Positions 47,748 to 57,843 of a stretch of 64,000 nt of DNA are shown piece after piece (position 1 is the first letter of the stretch; each line of letters begins with the position of its first letter). The notes below the pieces were generated by a model. It had not been told where the DNA came from. It saw only the letters and a program-made list of their open reading frames with translations, and did no database searches. Origin of the DNA: Bordetella parapertussis (lineage in GTDB: Bacteria; Acidobacteriota; Terriglobia; Bryobacterales; Bryobacteraceae); the NCBI GenBank assembly GCA_943328975.2, contig CALQCC020000003.1, forward strand, positions 62,001 to 126,000. The letters run 5' to 3'. The position numbers were made by a program, and so were the translations under genes.

Positions 47748-48986
47748 TCAGAGTGTATCACTCAGAACCGAGCGAATCTGCTCTAGCGCCCATTCCGTTT
47801 CCGACTCTGAAATCACGTAGGGCGGCATGAAGTAAACGACGTTGCCGAGCGGGCGTAGCAGTAGGTCGCGCTTCAGAAACTCCGCGGCGAGGCGCGGGCC
47901 CATGCGGTCGAGATAGCCGCCTTCGGAGCGAAGCTCGACGACTCCGACTCCCCCGAGGACGCGAACGTCCGCGACGTGTTCGAGGGTACGTAACGTCTCG
48001 AGCCCAGCGCTTAGTTGTCGTTCCAGGCGGGCTACGTTTTCGAGGACCGGCTCTTCTTCAAATAGCTTCAGGCTGGCCACTCCGACGGCGCAGGCGAGCG
48101 GGTTTGCGGTGTAGGAGTGTCCGTGGAAGAAGGTCTTGGCTCGGTCGTCGCTTAAGAAGGCCTCGTAGATCGCTGCGGTAGTGGCGGTGACTCCCAGCGG
48201 CATGTATCCGGCGGTGAGTCCTTTGGAGAGACACACGATGTCGGGCGTGATGCCGGCATGCTCGCACGCGAACATCTTGCCGGTGCGGCCGAAGCCGGTG
48301 AGAACTTCATCCGCGATCAGCAGTGTTCCAAACCGATCGCACAGTTCGCGCACACCGCGTACGAATTCGGCGGGCCACATGATCATCCCACCGGCGCCTT
48401 GCAACATCGGTTCCAACAGCACTGCGGCGGTGTCGTCGCCGAGCATCTGCTCCAACTCTGCGAGGTCGCGGAACTGGTCCACCTGGAACATCATTGGCTC
48501 GAATGCGGCGGTGAAAACGGAGCGAGCGCTGGCCGACATGGCACCGGTGGTGTCGCCATGATACGCATTCACCAGAGAAAGAAACTTGTTTCGTTTGTGA
48601 CCGCGGTTGCTCCAATATTGCAGCGCCATTTTGATCGCGGCTTCAATCGCCGTCGATCCATTGTCGGAATAGAAGACGCGCGACAGGCCAGATGGCAGAA
48701 CCTGCAACAAGCGCTCGGCTAGTTCCACTGCAGGGCGATGCGTGCAGCCGGCGAAGATCACATGCTCGAGTTCTCGGGCTTGTTGCGCCAGCGCCTCGTT
48801 CAACTTCGGATGTGAGTGGCCGTGGATGTTGACCCACCACGAAGAGACACCGTCGAGAATGCGGCGACCGTCTTCGGTATAAAGATAGACGCCTTCACCC
48901 CGCACGACTTCGAGCGGCGGCGGAGCCGTCTTCATCTGCGTGTAGGGGTGCCACAGCACCGCTCGGTCGCGATCGGCGAGGCTCAT
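47748..48986 (-). CDS. bioA: Adenosylmethionine-8-amino-7-oxononanoate aminotransferase
   Basis: 412 aa, class III aminotransferase. It converts 8-amino-7-oxononanoate (KAPA) to 7,8-diaminopelargonate (DAPA) using SAM as amino donor. Motifs: HPYTQMK near the N-terminus, SSWWVNIHGHSHP, DNGSTAIEAAIKMALQYW, AYHGDT, and the PLP lysine in CLSKGLTAGYMPLG. Overlaps bioD by 4 nt. Confidence 0.96.
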   Translation of the reverse strand: MSLADRDRAVLWHPYTQMKTAPPPLEVVRGEGVYLYTEDGRRILDGVSSWWVNIHGHSHPKLNEALAQQARELEHVIFAGCTHRPAVELAERLLQVLPSGLSRVFYSDNGSTAIEAAIKMALQYWSNRGHKRNKFLSLVNAYHGDTTGAMSASARSVFTAAFEPMMFQVDQFRDLAELEQMLGDDTAAVLLEPMLQGAGGMIMWPAEFVRGVRELCDRFGTLLIADEVLTGFGRTGKMFACEHAGITPDIVCLSKGLTAGYMPLGVTATTAAIYEAFLSDDRAKTFFHGHSYTANPLACAVGVASLKLFEEEPVLENVARLERQLSAGLETLRTLEHVADVRVLGGVGVVELRSEGGYLDRMGPRLAAEFLKRDLLLRPLGNVVYFMPPYVISESETEWALEQIRSVLSDTL

Positions 48987-49564
48987 AGTTTGTGGAAGCT
49001 CAACGTGTAAGGTGTGAGCGGCTCAAGCCACGGCATCTCGTCCACTTTTATCTGGCCGTAGAATTCGATCGCGGCACGGTTGTCGGCGTTTCGATCACCC
49101 ACCATGACCACTCGCTCCACCTTCAGATTGCGCGAGCGCAACGCGTTCAGCGTCAGCAGGGTGTGATTAATCGTTCCAAGCGTGCTGCGCGCGGCGACGA
49201 TCACGGGAAGAGCCAGTTGCTCCATTAAGTCGAGCATCGTGTCTTTCTCGTTCAACGGTACCAGTACGCCGCCGGCACCTTCGACGATCCAGTCGCCGTC
49301 TTGCGGAGCGAAGCCGAGCACGTCCTCCAAGTCGATGCGCATTCCAACACGTTGCGCCGCCAAGTAAGGCGCGACGGGATCTGGAAGGCGAATGCCGCGA
49401 TCGTGAATCTTGCAGCTTGCGAGTTTCTCCACCTCAGCAGTGTCGCTTTCCGAACCGGTTTGGATCGGCTTCCAATATCCGGCTCCACGGCTCAGTGTAA
49501 GCGCGGCGGAAACCACCGTCTTGCCGACGCCTGTACCTGTGCCTGTTACGAAGACGCCGCGCAT
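48983..49564 (-). CDS. bioD: Dethiobiotin synthetase
   Basis: 193 aa, slightly short for the family (about 220). P-loop GTGTGVGKT at residues 8-16, KPIQTG, and VEGAGGVLVPL match BioD, which closes the ureido ring of DAPA with CO2 and ATP. Overlaps bioF by 19 nt and bioA by 4 nt. Confidence 0.94.
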   Translation of the reverse strand: MRGVFVTGTGTGVGKTVVSAALTLSRGAGYWKPIQTGSESDTAEVEKLASCKIHDRGIRLPDPVAPYLAAQRVGMRIDLEDVLGFAPQDGDWIVEGAGGVLVPLNEKDTMLDLMEQLALPVIVAARSTLGTINHTLLTLNALRSRNLKVERVVMVGDRNADNRAAIEFYGQIKVDEMPWLEPLTPYTLSFHKL

Positions 49565-50634
49565 TGTGCGTGCTCCAGTGCCGTAGCGAAGCGATCCAGA
49601 ATCGCTTCAGTCAGGTTGCAGTTTATCGAAATTCGCAGACGCGCGGTACCTGCTGGGACTGTAGGTGGACGGATCGCGCGGACGTCGAACCCGTCATGCT
49701 GAAGCGCCTCCGCCAAGGCGACGGCGCGATCGTTGTCGCCCACCATAATCGAAACGATAGGCGCGTCGCGTTCGGGCAGCGCGAGACGTTGGCGAAGGTA
49801 TCGCCCCAGTTTACGCAGGCGTGTACGCCGCTCGGGTTCGCCAGCGATGACATCGAGACTCGCATCCAGCGCGGCGGCGATTGAGGGCGGGGGAGCGGTG
49901 GAGAAGATGAACGGGCGCGCGCGCTGCACCATGTATTCGATGGCCCACGCCGGGCCGCAGACGAAGGCTCCGGAAACGCCGAGGGCTTTGCCTGCGGTGT
50001 TCACCGAGAGAAAGACGCTGGAGCCGATCCCGGTTTCTTCGATGAGGCCGGAACCGGTCGGGCCGTAGATGCCGACGGCGTGGGCCTCGTCGACGATGAG
50101 ATTCGCGCCGAGCGCTGCAAGTTCACGCAAGGGCGCGATGTCGCCATCCATACTGAATAAGGATTCGGTTACTAAGAACTGCCCGCGCGCCTTGGGGACT
50201 GTGGCGTGGGGATAGATATCACGTTGCGCGCGCGAGAGGCGGACGCCGTCGATCAGGCTAGCGTGATTTAGGGAATCTGAGAAGACGGTGTCGCTCTCTT
50301 CCGGGAAGGTAGTGAGTACGGCCAGGTTGGCGAGGTATCCACTGGAAAAGTAGAGTGCTCGCTCGGTGCCCTTGAAGCGAGCAAACTTTTCTTCGACGGC
50401 TTCGAAGCACTCTCGATTTCCGCGAAGCAAGCGCGATCCCGTGCTGCCTGCACCAAGTTCCTTCACTGCTTCGGACATGCGTTCTTTGATAAGAGGATGG
50501 GCCGCGAGGCCGAGGTAGTCGTTCGAAGAAAGATCGACGCCCGATGGCGGACGCATGACTCGGCGAAGGCCGACGCGGTCGATCTCGGCTAGGTGTGCAC
50601 GGACGCGTTGTTCAAGATCGCTAGTCGCCTGCAT
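49546..50634 (-). CDS. bioF: 8-amino-7-oxononanoate synthase
   Basis: 362 aa, alpha-oxoamine synthase. It condenses pimeloyl-thioester with alanine to KAPA. Motifs: [47 protein letters not shown], and the PLP lysine in [14 protein letters not shown]. Overlaps bioB by 14 nt. No bioC, bioH or bioW is in the window, so the source of the pimeloyl group is not shown. Confidence 0.95.
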   Translation of the reverse strand: MQATSDLEQRVRAHLAEIDRVGLRRVMRPPSGVDLSSNDYLGLAAHPLIKERMSEAVKELGAGSTGSRLLRGNRECFEAVEEKFARFKGTERALYFSSGYLANLAVLTTFPEESDTVFSDSLNHASLIDGVRLSRAQRDIYPHATVPKARGQFLVTESLFSMDGDIAPLRELAALGANLIVDEAHAVGIYGPTGSGLIEETGIGSSVFLSVNTAGKALGVSGAFVCGPAWAIEYMVQRARPFIFSTAPPPSIAAALDASLDVIAGEPERRTRLRKLGRYLRQRLALPERDAPIVSIMVGDNDRAVALAEALQHDGFDVRAIRPPTVPAGTARLRISINCNLTEAILDRFATALEHAQCAASS

Positions 50635-51586
50635 GGGCAGCCTGCAGCGTTACGCCGAGTTTTGCGAAGAGGGCCTGATCGGTGTCGGCTTCGGGATTCG
50701 CCGTCGTAAGAAGTTTGTCGCCGAGGAATACGGAATTGGCGCCGGCCAGGAAGCAGAGGGCTTGGGCTTCGTCGCTCAATGAAAGCCGACCGGCGCTCAA
50801 GCGCACCATCGACTTCGGCATGAGGATGCGCGCGGTGGCGATCATGCGCACCAGTTCAAGCGGGTCTTCCGTGGGGCGATCGCCCAGCGGCGTGCCTTCC
50901 ACCGGCACCAGCATGTTCACGGGAACGCTCTCCGGATGCGGGTTCAAGCTCGAAAGCTCGCGCAACAAGCCGTAGCGCTGTTTGCGATTTTCGCCCAACC
51001 CGATGATGCCACCGGAACATATCGTGATGCCGGCCTGGCGCACATGCCCCAGCGTTTTAAGACGATCTTCATACGTCCGGGTGGTGATGATTTCTCCGTA
51101 AAACTCGGGCGACGTGTCGAGGTTGTGGTTGTAGGCGCTCAAACCCGCATCGGCAAGCTTGGCCGCTTGATCCCCGTTCAGCATGCCGAGTGTACAGCAG
51201 GCTTCCATGCCGAGCGCTCGCACGCCGCGCACCATGTCGAGCACTTGATCGAAGCGCGCATCTTTCGGCACATCGCGCCAAGCGGCACCCATGCAGAAGC
51301 GCGTGGCCCCTTGCGCCTTCGCCGCGCGCGCGGATTCCAGCGTATCCTCCACCGACATCAACGGTTGATGCTCGACGTCTGTGTGATAGCGCGCAGCTTG
51401 CGGACAATAGCCGCAGTCTTCCGGACAGCCCCCGGTCTTAATCGAGAGCAGCATGCAGCCTTGCACCTGATTGGGCGCGTGGTGTTCCCGATGCACAGTC
51501 GCAGCACGGAAAACGAGCGAAGTGAGTGGTTCAGTATAGATGGCTTCGATCTCGGGCAGAGTCCAATCGTGGCGAAGAGACGGCAT
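50621..51586 (-). CDS. bioB: Biotin synthase
   Basis: 321 aa. The start is set at 51586 ([13 protein letters not shown]); the track extension is not supported. Radical-SAM enzyme inserting sulphur into dethiobiotin. The [4Fe-4S] motif is [12 protein letters not shown], followed by [12 protein letters not shown] and the C-terminal [12 protein letters not shown]. No SD; TAAAAT ends 7 nt before the ATG. First gene of bioB-F-D-A. Confidence 0.96.
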   Translation of the reverse strand: MPSLRHDWTLPEIEAIYTEPLTSLVFRAATVHREHHAPNQVQGCMLLSIKTGGCPEDCGYCPQAARYHTDVEHQPLMSVEDTLESARAAKAQGATRFCMGAAWRDVPKDARFDQVLDMVRGVRALGMEACCTLGMLNGDQAAKLADAGLSAYNHNLDTSPEFYGEIITTRTYEDRLKTLGHVRQAGITICSGGIIGLGENRKQRYGLLRELSSLNPHPESVPVNMLVPVEGTPLGDRPTEDPLELVRMIATARILMPKSMVRLSAGRLSLSDEAQALCFLAGANSVFLGDKLLTTANPEADTDQALFAKLGVTLQAAHAGD

Positions 51587-51593
51587 TGATCTT

Positions 51594-51599
51594 ATTTTA
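51594..51599 (-). promoter_or_regulatory. -10-like TAAAAT for bioB
   Basis: TAAAAT on the minus strand ends 7 nt before the bioB ATG, predicting a leaderless operon mRNA. No BirA-type operator is visible. Confidence 0.4.
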
Positions 51600-51750
51600 G
51601 CTGGGAATCCGTCGGATCCCCCAGGCTTGTGGGTGACGCAAGTGCGTTTTCTTCGGCTGGGCACAGATAGGCCCTTGATTCTATTGCTTTTAGGGGGAGA
51701 TGCGCAACGCCTGTGACCAATGGCGTCAAAAATGCATCATGCTTTGTAAG

Positions 51751-53082
51751 ATGATTCGCAAACGACGGAGCCTTTTGATTTGGGGCATGGCGTGTGTCCC
51801 CGCGTGGGCGCAGTCCCCGCTCAGCTTGAACGAAGCGGTGGAGCGGGCGCTCAGTAAGCACCCATCGATCGCCGCAGCGCAGAGCGGAATCGATGCATCC
51901 GATGCTCGCGTTCGCCAAGCGCAAAGCGGTCGCCTGCCGAAAGTGAACTACAGTGAATCGTGGCAGCGCAGTAACAACCCGGTCTTCGTGTTCAGTTCGC
52001 TGCTGTCGCAGCGGCAGTTTTCGGAAAGCAACTTCGCCATCGGGTCGCTCAATAATCCATCGGCGCTGAATAATTTTCAATCGGTGGTGAGCATAGACCA
52101 ACCGATCTACGATGCCGGGCTCACCAAGCAGGCTACCGCTGGTGCTCAGTTGGGTCGCGAACTCGCTACGGAAGACAAACGCAAGGCGGAGCAACAATCC
52201 ATCGGCCGGGTGGCAGCCGCCTATTACGGAGTCCTGCTCGCCGCCGACATGGGACAGGTTGCGGACGCGGCGGTACTCTCTGCCGAATCGGATTTGCAGC
52301 GAGCCACGAACGTGCGGGACGCGGGCATGTCGACCGACGCCGACGTCCTTTCCATTCGCGTCCACTTAGCCGCCATGCGGGAGCAACAGATTCGCCGACG
52401 CGCGGATCTCAGCGTCGCCGAAGCGGCATTGAATGAAGCGATGGGCGAGCCGCTGGACAACCACTTTGTTTTGACAACGCGGCTGACTATGCCAGCGCCT
52501 GCGCCTAACGCGGCGAGTGGCGTGATCACGCGACCGGAAATTCGTCAGGCCCAACTCGCAGGGCAGATTGCCGAGAACCAAGCCACGACAGCGCGCTCGG
52601 CTTACCTGCCGCAGGTATTCGCACGCGCCGCGTTCGAGGCCGATCGGCAACGCTTCGTCACTCGCGCTGGAGCGAATTGGTTCACCGGCGTTACCTTGCG
52701 CTGGAACCTGTTCAACGGTTTCGCCGACCGCGCGCGGATCGAAGAAGCGAGTTCCGCCGTGACGCGAGCCCATGCGCAGGAGAGGCAGGCGACCGAGGGC
52801 GTTAAGTTGGAAATCCGGCGCGCGCAGGCGGACATGGACGCAGCCGGTCAACGGATCGCAGTTGCGGAATCTGCAGTCGCGCAAGCGGAAGAAAGTTTGC
52901 GCATCACCAAGAATCGTTATGAAGCAGGTCTCACCACGGTGACGGAGTTGCTGCGCAATGAGTCTGCGCTGGCAGAGGTTCAGTTCCGGCGCTTCGCTGC
53001 AATCCACGACCAACGCTTGGCCGGTGTCGCGCTGGAATTCGCGATGGGTACGTTGAATCAGAACTCTGAGGTATTGAAATGA
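51751..53082 (+). CDS. TolC-family outer-membrane efflux protein
   Basis: 443 aa from the ATG at 51751 (MIRKRRSLLIWGMACVPAWAQ signal peptide); the track start at 51700 is 17 codons earlier. Two OEP repeats: LSLNEAVERALSKHPSIAAAQSGIDASDARVRQAQSG..., and later ITRPEIRQAQLAGQIAENQATTARSAYLPQ, with RYEAGLTTVTELLRNESAL. Forms the outer-membrane exit duct of a tripartite pump. Coupled to the adaptor gene by ATGA. The expected RND pump gene is missing downstream. Confidence 0.87.
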   Translation: MIRKRRSLLIWGMACVPAWAQSPLSLNEAVERALSKHPSIAAAQSGIDASDARVRQAQSGRLPKVNYSESWQRSNNPVFVFSSLLSQRQFSESNFAIGSLNNPSALNNFQSVVSIDQPIYDAGLTKQATAGAQLGRELATEDKRKAEQQSIGRVAAAYYGVLLAADMGQVADAAVLSAESDLQRATNVRDAGMSTDADVLSIRVHLAAMREQQIRRRADLSVAEAALNEAMGEPLDNHFVLTTRLTMPAPAPNAASGVITRPEIRQAQLAGQIAENQATTARSAYLPQVFARAAFEADRQRFVTRAGANWFTGVTLRWNLFNGFADRARIEEASSAVTRAHAQERQATEGVKLEIRRAQADMDAAGQRIAVAESAVAQAEESLRITKNRYEAGLTTVTELLRNESALAEVQFRRFAAIHDQRLAGVALEFAMGTLNQNSEVLK

Positions 53083-53951
53083 ATCGCGCGTGGATGGCAG
53101 TGGCGGCGGCAGCGTTGGTCGCCAGTTGTGGGAAGACAGAGCCGGAGCAAGTGAAATCGGCAGCATCGGCGGCTCCCGTGGCGGTGACTGTTACGCAGGC
53201 AGCTTCGCGAGAGTGGCCCAACGTGTATGAAGCGGTGGGCACCGTTCGAGCGCGAACGTCCTCCACGATTTCGAGCCGCATGATGGGCTACGTCCGCGAG
53301 GTCCGCGTTCGCTTGGGCGACCAAGTGACGGCCGGGCAAGTATTGGTGACGCTCGATTCGCAGGATCTTGATGCTCAGATCCGGCAGGCGGAAGCGGGGT
53401 TGGCCGAGGCTCGCAGTGTGCAACCGGAGATCGAGAGCGGAGTCGCGGCGGCCAAGGCGCAACTCGACTTGGCCCAGACCACCTTCGCCCGGATGCAGGA
53501 TTTGTTCAACAAGAAGTCGATCTCAAATCAGGAGTTCGACGAGGCCTCCGGTCGGTTGCGCGTGGCAGAAGCGAATCACAACATGGCACAGGCCAAGCGT
53601 GCGCAACTCACTGCAAAGGTGCAGCAGGCGGAGCAGGCGGTCCGCTCGACCCAGATCACGCAGAGTTACAACACGGTCGTCGCGCCGTTCGCGGGGACGG
53701 TTACCGAGAAGTCCGTCGAGCCGGGGATTCTCGCCACGCCGGGAGCTCCGCTCATGACCATCGAACAGGCTGGGGCATTGCGGTTAGAGGCGGCTGTGGA
53801 AGAGTCGAGGCTCTCTGTTGTCCGGCTGGGCCAGACCGTGGAAGTGGCGGTGGACGCGGTGGATGGCACGCTGAGTGGACGGGTGTCTGAGATCGTGCCG
53901 TCGGTGGATGCTGCCTCACGAACATTTATCGCCAAGATTGATTTACCGTAG
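53079..53951 (+). CDS. RND efflux adaptor, truncated by an in-frame amber
   Basis: 290 aa. Lipoprotein-type signal with LVASC (Cys about 17). HlyD/MFP adaptor: STISSRMMGYVREVRVRLGDQV (lipoyl half), coiled-coil hairpin about 90-190 (QAEAGLAEARSV, KRAQLTAKVQQAEQAV), second lipoyl half NTVVAPFAGTVTEKSVEPG, beta-barrel start ALRLEAAVEESRL. It stops at a TAG (53949-53951) after AKIDLP, in the middle of the barrel. The same frame continues RPQLRVGEFGRARF, the normal adaptor continuation, so a single nonsense codon cut the gene. Without its C-terminal domain and pump it is probably non-functional. Confidence 0.82.
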   Translation: MNRAWMAVAAAALVASCGKTEPEQVKSAASAAPVAVTVTQAASREWPNVYEAVGTVRARTSSTISSRMMGYVREVRVRLGDQVTAGQVLVTLDSQDLDAQIRQAEAGLAEARSVQPEIESGVAAAKAQLDLAQTTFARMQDLFNKKSISNQEFDEASGRLRVAEANHNMAQAKRAQLTAKVQQAEQAVRSTQITQSYNTVVAPFAGTVTEKSVEPGILATPGAPLMTIEQAGALRLEAAVEESRLSVVRLGQTVEVAVDAVDGTLSGRVSEIVPSVDAASRTFIAKIDLP

Positions 53952-54755
53952 CGCCCGCAGCTGCGCGTCGGGGAATTCGGCCGCGCTCGCTTCGCTTTGG
54001 GCCGTCGGCCCGTACTCACGATTCCCCCTGCGGCTGTTACGAGCCGGGGCCAGTTGCAGATGGTCTTCACGGTGGATGCAGGGGTCGCTCATACGCGCAT
54101 GATCACCACGGGAACAACTTCCGGCGACGAAATCGAAGTTCTGTCCGGGCTCTCTGGCGGTGAAACCGTTGTGAGTCCCGCGCCTTCATCGCTTACCGAT
54201 GCGCTGAAGATGGTCGAACCGGTGCATCTGATCTGCCGCGAGGACTCGCAAGAGATTCTACTGGGAGAACTGGCCAATCACCAACTAGACTTGGTGTTGA
54301 TGGATAGCCCCGTTCCCTCGACGATCCGCGTGAAAGCCTACAGCCATTTGTTGGGGTCCTGTGGCGTAACGTTTTTTGCGGCTGCGGAGCTAGCAGACCG
54401 GTACCGCCGGGGATTTCCCAAATCACTGGATGGCGCACCATTTCTATTGCCGACGGAAGGCTCGCTATTGCGCCGGTCCATGGAGCAATGGTTCGAGGCG
54501 CATGGGATCCGCCCGCGCATCCTAGGCGAATTCGAAGACAGCGCCTTGATGAAGACCTTCGGAGAAGCCGGCGTCGGCGTATTTCCCTCACCGGCGGCGA
54601 TCGAGAAGGAGGTGCGGCGCCACTTCGGCGTATCTGTGGTCGGACGCGCCGTCGACCTGATGGAGCGTTTCTACGCGGTCTCAGTCGAGCGCAAACTCAA
54701 GCACCCAGCTGTAGTTTCGATCACGGAAGCGGCCCGTGAAACGCTGTTCGCTTGA
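53952..54755 (+). pseudogene. Adaptor C-terminus fused in frame to an NhaR-type LysR C-terminal domain
   Basis: In the frame of the adaptor after its amber codon. The first ~85 codons are the adaptor membrane-proximal domain (RPVLTIPPAAVTSRGQLQMVF, VLSGLSGGETVV). At about 54205 the sequence changes without a frame break to PVHLICREDSQEILLGELANH, and continues to GEFEDSALMKTFGEAGVGVF and FYAVSVERKLKHPAVV. These segments match the effector-binding half of NhaR, the LysR-type regulator of Na+/H+ antiport. The LysR HTH half is absent. An internal TTG at 53997 could start a 252-aa protein. Best explained by a deletion between an efflux operon and an nhaR-like gene. Confidence 0.72.
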
Positions 54756-54757
54756 AC

Positions 54758-54911
54758 CTATTTGAAGTTAGGACCAAGGCTGGGCATCCGACCATCCACG
54801 TGCCATTTGCGGCTGATCGTCGCTGAGGTCCTGATAGGAACTGTGGCTGCGGGAGTGAAGCCGTCCGCCTTCACTAGAACTTTTCCTTGATTCGTAGCTA
54901 CTGACCCTAGT
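54758..54911 (-). pseudogene. C-terminal gene remnant next to tRNA-Arg
   Basis: An open minus-strand frame ends at TAG (54760-54758) and reads LGSVATNQGKVLVKADGFTP, later ATISRKWHVDGRMPSLGPNF. It resembles the tail of a secreted beta-sandwich enzyme (a GH2-type glycosidase C-terminus is one possibility), but the family call is weak. It has no plausible start; on its 5' side the frame runs straight into the 3' end of tRNA-Arg. It probably survives from an insertion or deletion at the tRNA. Confidence 0.35.
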
Positions 54912-54978
<67 letters not shown>

Positions 54979-54988
<10 letters not shown>

Positions 54989-55536
54989 GCATCTTCGATG
55001 GTAGCATCCGGGGTTTGGATGGGCTCAAAAAAACTGAGGCAGTTGTCGCCCTGCCGGAGCGTGCGGGTGTGGTGCAGCGTTCCATAGGACTCGGCCAGCT
55101 TGAGGCGGATGTCGTGCTGCACGATGACTAGCTTGGGATGGGGCAGCGTGCTGAGGATGAGGCTGTAGTCGCGGTCCAATTTGTACGGCGGATCGAGGAA
55201 GACGATGTCGGCTTCGAGTTTCGGGGCGATCGCGGTTGCCTTGGCTTGGCGAACCTCGGCTCGGGATTCGGCCTTGAGGGTTTTTAGATTTTCGCGGATG
55301 ACGTTCACCGCAGGGCGGCTCAATTCGACGAAGATCGCGTGGCGTGCGCCGCGGCTGAGGGCTTCGATGCCGATTGCTCCGGTGCCGGCATAGAGGTCGG
55401 CGAAGGTGGCTCCTTCGATGCGCGGAGATAGGATGCTGAATAGGGCCTCGCGCATACGGTCGGGCGTGGGGCGCGTGTCCAGTCCGGGCACGCTCTTCAG
55501 AACTCTGCTACGAAACTCGCCGCCGATGACTCGCAT
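54979..55536 (-). CDS. rsmD: 16S rRNA (guanine966-N2)-methyltransferase
   Basis: 185 aa, normal size. MRVIGGEFRSRVL start, RPTPDRMREALFSIL, SAM loop DLYAGTGAIGIEALSRGA and catalytic FLDPPYKLD. Methylates G966 of 16S rRNA on the small subunit. Its last codons and stop (GCG TAG) form the 5' end of tRNA-Arg on the same strand, so the two are transcribed together and separated only by tRNA processing. Confidence 0.94.
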
Positions 55537-55592
55537 GGGTATCCATCCAGTGTAGCGGTGAGAGTTAGGGTGTCTGACACCTAATTACGGAA

Positions 55593-57695
55593 TTAGCCGA
55601 CCTGGACTAGGCCGTAACGGCGCTGCCAATGGCTTCGGATATAGAGCACCGCTTTGCGGAACTCTGGTTCCGAGGGTGGGTGCGAGACAAACGCCGCCGC
55701 TTCGTTGCGGGCGATCTCTAATATGTCCGCGTCACGGATGATGTTGCCGATTTGCAGTGCGGGCAGGCCGGATTGTTTGGTGCCGAAGAATTCACCCGGG
55801 CCCCGGATCTTCATGTCGACTTCGGCGATGTGGAAGCCGTCGTTCGATTCCACCATGGTGCGGATGCGTTCGGTGGCGATCGGGTTGAGCTTTTCGGTGA
55901 CCAGGATGCAGTAGCTTTGCTCGCCGCCACGGCCGACGCGCCCCCGCAGTTGGTGCAACTGAGAAAGGCCGAAGCGTTCCGCTTGTTCGATCACCATAAC
56001 GGTGGCGTTGGGGACGTCGACGCCGACTTCGATGACCGTGGTCGCGACCAGAATCTGGGTTTCGCCACGCGCGAATTTATCCATCGCGGATTCTTTTTCG
56101 GCCGCAGGTAGTTTGCCGTGCAGCAACCCGACCGCGAGGTCCGGGTAAACCACCTTCGACAGTTGCTCATGCATCGCCTGCGCGGCTTTCATCGCCTTGG
56201 TCTCGGATTCTTCAATGACGGGGTAGACGATATAAGCCTGACGGCCAGCATCGATTTGTTGCCGCATGAAGCTGTAGACCTGTTCGACGCGGACCTGGTC
56301 CATGCGTTTGGTGATGATCGGCTTGCGACCCGGCGGCATCTCGTCGATGACGCTGACGTCGAGGTCGCCGTAGATGGTCAGCGCGAGCGTGCGGGGGATC
56401 GGCGTCGCGGTCATCACCAGAACGTCGGGATGTTTGCCGGAGCCTTTTTCGAGCAGCTTCTGGCGCTGTTCGACGCCGAAGCGGTGTTGCTCGTCCACGA
56501 CCGCAAGTCCCAGCTTCGCGAATTTGACGTCCTCTTCCAGCAACGCATGCGTGCCAACGATGATCTGCACCAAACCCGCCCCGATCAGTTTCTTGAGGCC
56601 GAGCTTCTCCTTGACGGTGTTCGATCCCGTGAGCAGGATCGGCACGTACCCCAGCTTGTGGAACAGACGCTTGAAGTAGAAGAAGTGCTGTGTCGCCAGG
56701 ATTTCCGTAGGTGCCAGGATCGCGACTTGATAGCCGTTCTCGATAGCGATGATCGCGGCCTCGGCGGCGACCAGCGTCTTGCCGCTGCCGACGTCGCCCT
56801 GCAATAAACGATACATCGGATGCGGCGCGGCCATATCCTGCGCAATCTCTCCCAGCACGCGTTTCTGCGCGCCGGTCGGCTTGAACGGCAGCATCTGTTT
56901 GATGCGCTCGCGTACACGATCCGTGAGTTCGAAGCCCACGCCGGGATCCAGGCGGGCTCGGGCGCGCTTCAGTTCCAGTCCGCATTCCAGCCAGAAGAAC
57001 TCTTCAAAGATGAGGCGGTACTGTCCAGGGCTGCGGAACGCGTTGAGCAAGCGCAGGTCAGAATCCTGTGGCGGGAAGTGGAGCTGCCGGATCGCATCCC
57101 AGCGCTTCGGTAACTTCAATTGCTGGGCGATGTGCGGGGGCAGGGGATCATCCACCGGCGCCAGGTTTTCCAGAATGCGATAAATCAGAGCCCGCAATAC
57201 GCGCGTGCTGACTTTGCCGGCGGCTTCGTAGATCGGCACGACGCGTCCGGTGTGCAGCGCGGCGTCACCATCGTCATCGCCGGAGAGAATTTCGAACTCC
57301 GGATGCATCATTGAGAGGCCGCGCGAGTAGGAATCGAACTCGACTTTTCCGAATAATGCGATCTTCTGGCCGGGAGCTAGAACGTCGTTGAGATACGCCC
57401 CGTGGAACCATTTGCCCGCCAGGATGGAGCCCGAAGGATCCGTGAACGTAGCCTCAAACAAACCGAGTTTTTGCCGTTGGAACCCCGCCACTTTGGTGGA
57501 ACGCACAGTACAAAGCACGGTTGCCATCTCTCCCGGAGCCAAGGCGCGGATCGGCTTAACGTTACTCCGGTCCTCGTAACGGAACGGGGCATAGTACAAA
57601 AGGTCCTCTACGGTTTTGAGGCCTTTTGCTTCCAAAAACGCTGCCCGCGCGGGGCCGACGCCTTTTACGTAGGTAAGTGGGGTGGAGAGATCCAA
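55593..57695 (-). CDS. recG: ATP-dependent DNA helicase RecG
   Basis: 700 aa from a TTG start with GGAGGT 7 nt upstream. The wedge/OB domain (about 50-170) precedes the SF2 helicase: Walker A LLQGDVGSGKTLVAAEA near 300, DEQHRFGVEQR, MTATPIPRT, motif VI QLRGRVGRGGEQSYC, and the C-terminal TRG region (GPGEFFGTKQSGLP). Remodels stalled forks and Holliday junctions. Gene order rsmD-recG; intergenic 56 bp. Confidence 0.96.
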   Translation of the reverse strand: MDLSTPLTYVKGVGPARAAFLEAKGLKTVEDLLYYAPFRYEDRSNVKPIRALAPGEMATVLCTVRSTKVAGFQRQKLGLFEATFTDPSGSILAGKWFHGAYLNDVLAPGQKIALFGKVEFDSYSRGLSMMHPEFEILSGDDDGDAALHTGRVVPIYEAAGKVSTRVLRALIYRILENLAPVDDPLPPHIAQQLKLPKRWDAIRQLHFPPQDSDLRLLNAFRSPGQYRLIFEEFFWLECGLELKRARARLDPGVGFELTDRVRERIKQMLPFKPTGAQKRVLGEIAQDMAAPHPMYRLLQGDVGSGKTLVAAEAAIIAIENGYQVAILAPTEILATQHFFYFKRLFHKLGYVPILLTGSNTVKEKLGLKKLIGAGLVQIIVGTHALLEEDVKFAKLGLAVVDEQHRFGVEQRQKLLEKGSGKHPDVLVMTATPIPRTLALTIYGDLDVSVIDEMPPGRKPIITKRMDQVRVEQVYSFMRQQIDAGRQAYIVYPVIEESETKAMKAAQAMHEQLSKVVYPDLAVGLLHGKLPAAEKESAMDKFARGETQILVATTVIEVGVDVPNATVMVIEQAERFGLSQLHQLRGRVGRGGEQSYCILVTEKLNPIATERIRTMVESNDGFHIAEVDMKIRGPGEFFGTKQSGLPALQIGNIIRDADILEIARNEAAAFVSHPPSEPEFRKAVLYIRSHWQRRYGLVQVG

Positions 57696-57843
57696 ACTTC
57701 AGTACCTCCAGTTTACGGCATTGGGGTCCAACCACAGTTCTGGTTCGTGGGAGCTAGTCCTTTGAACCGAATTGGTGGATGGCACATACACGGTTCAACG
57801 GCACACTGGGTCTGCAAGCAAGAACGGCCCAGGAGACTAGAAA

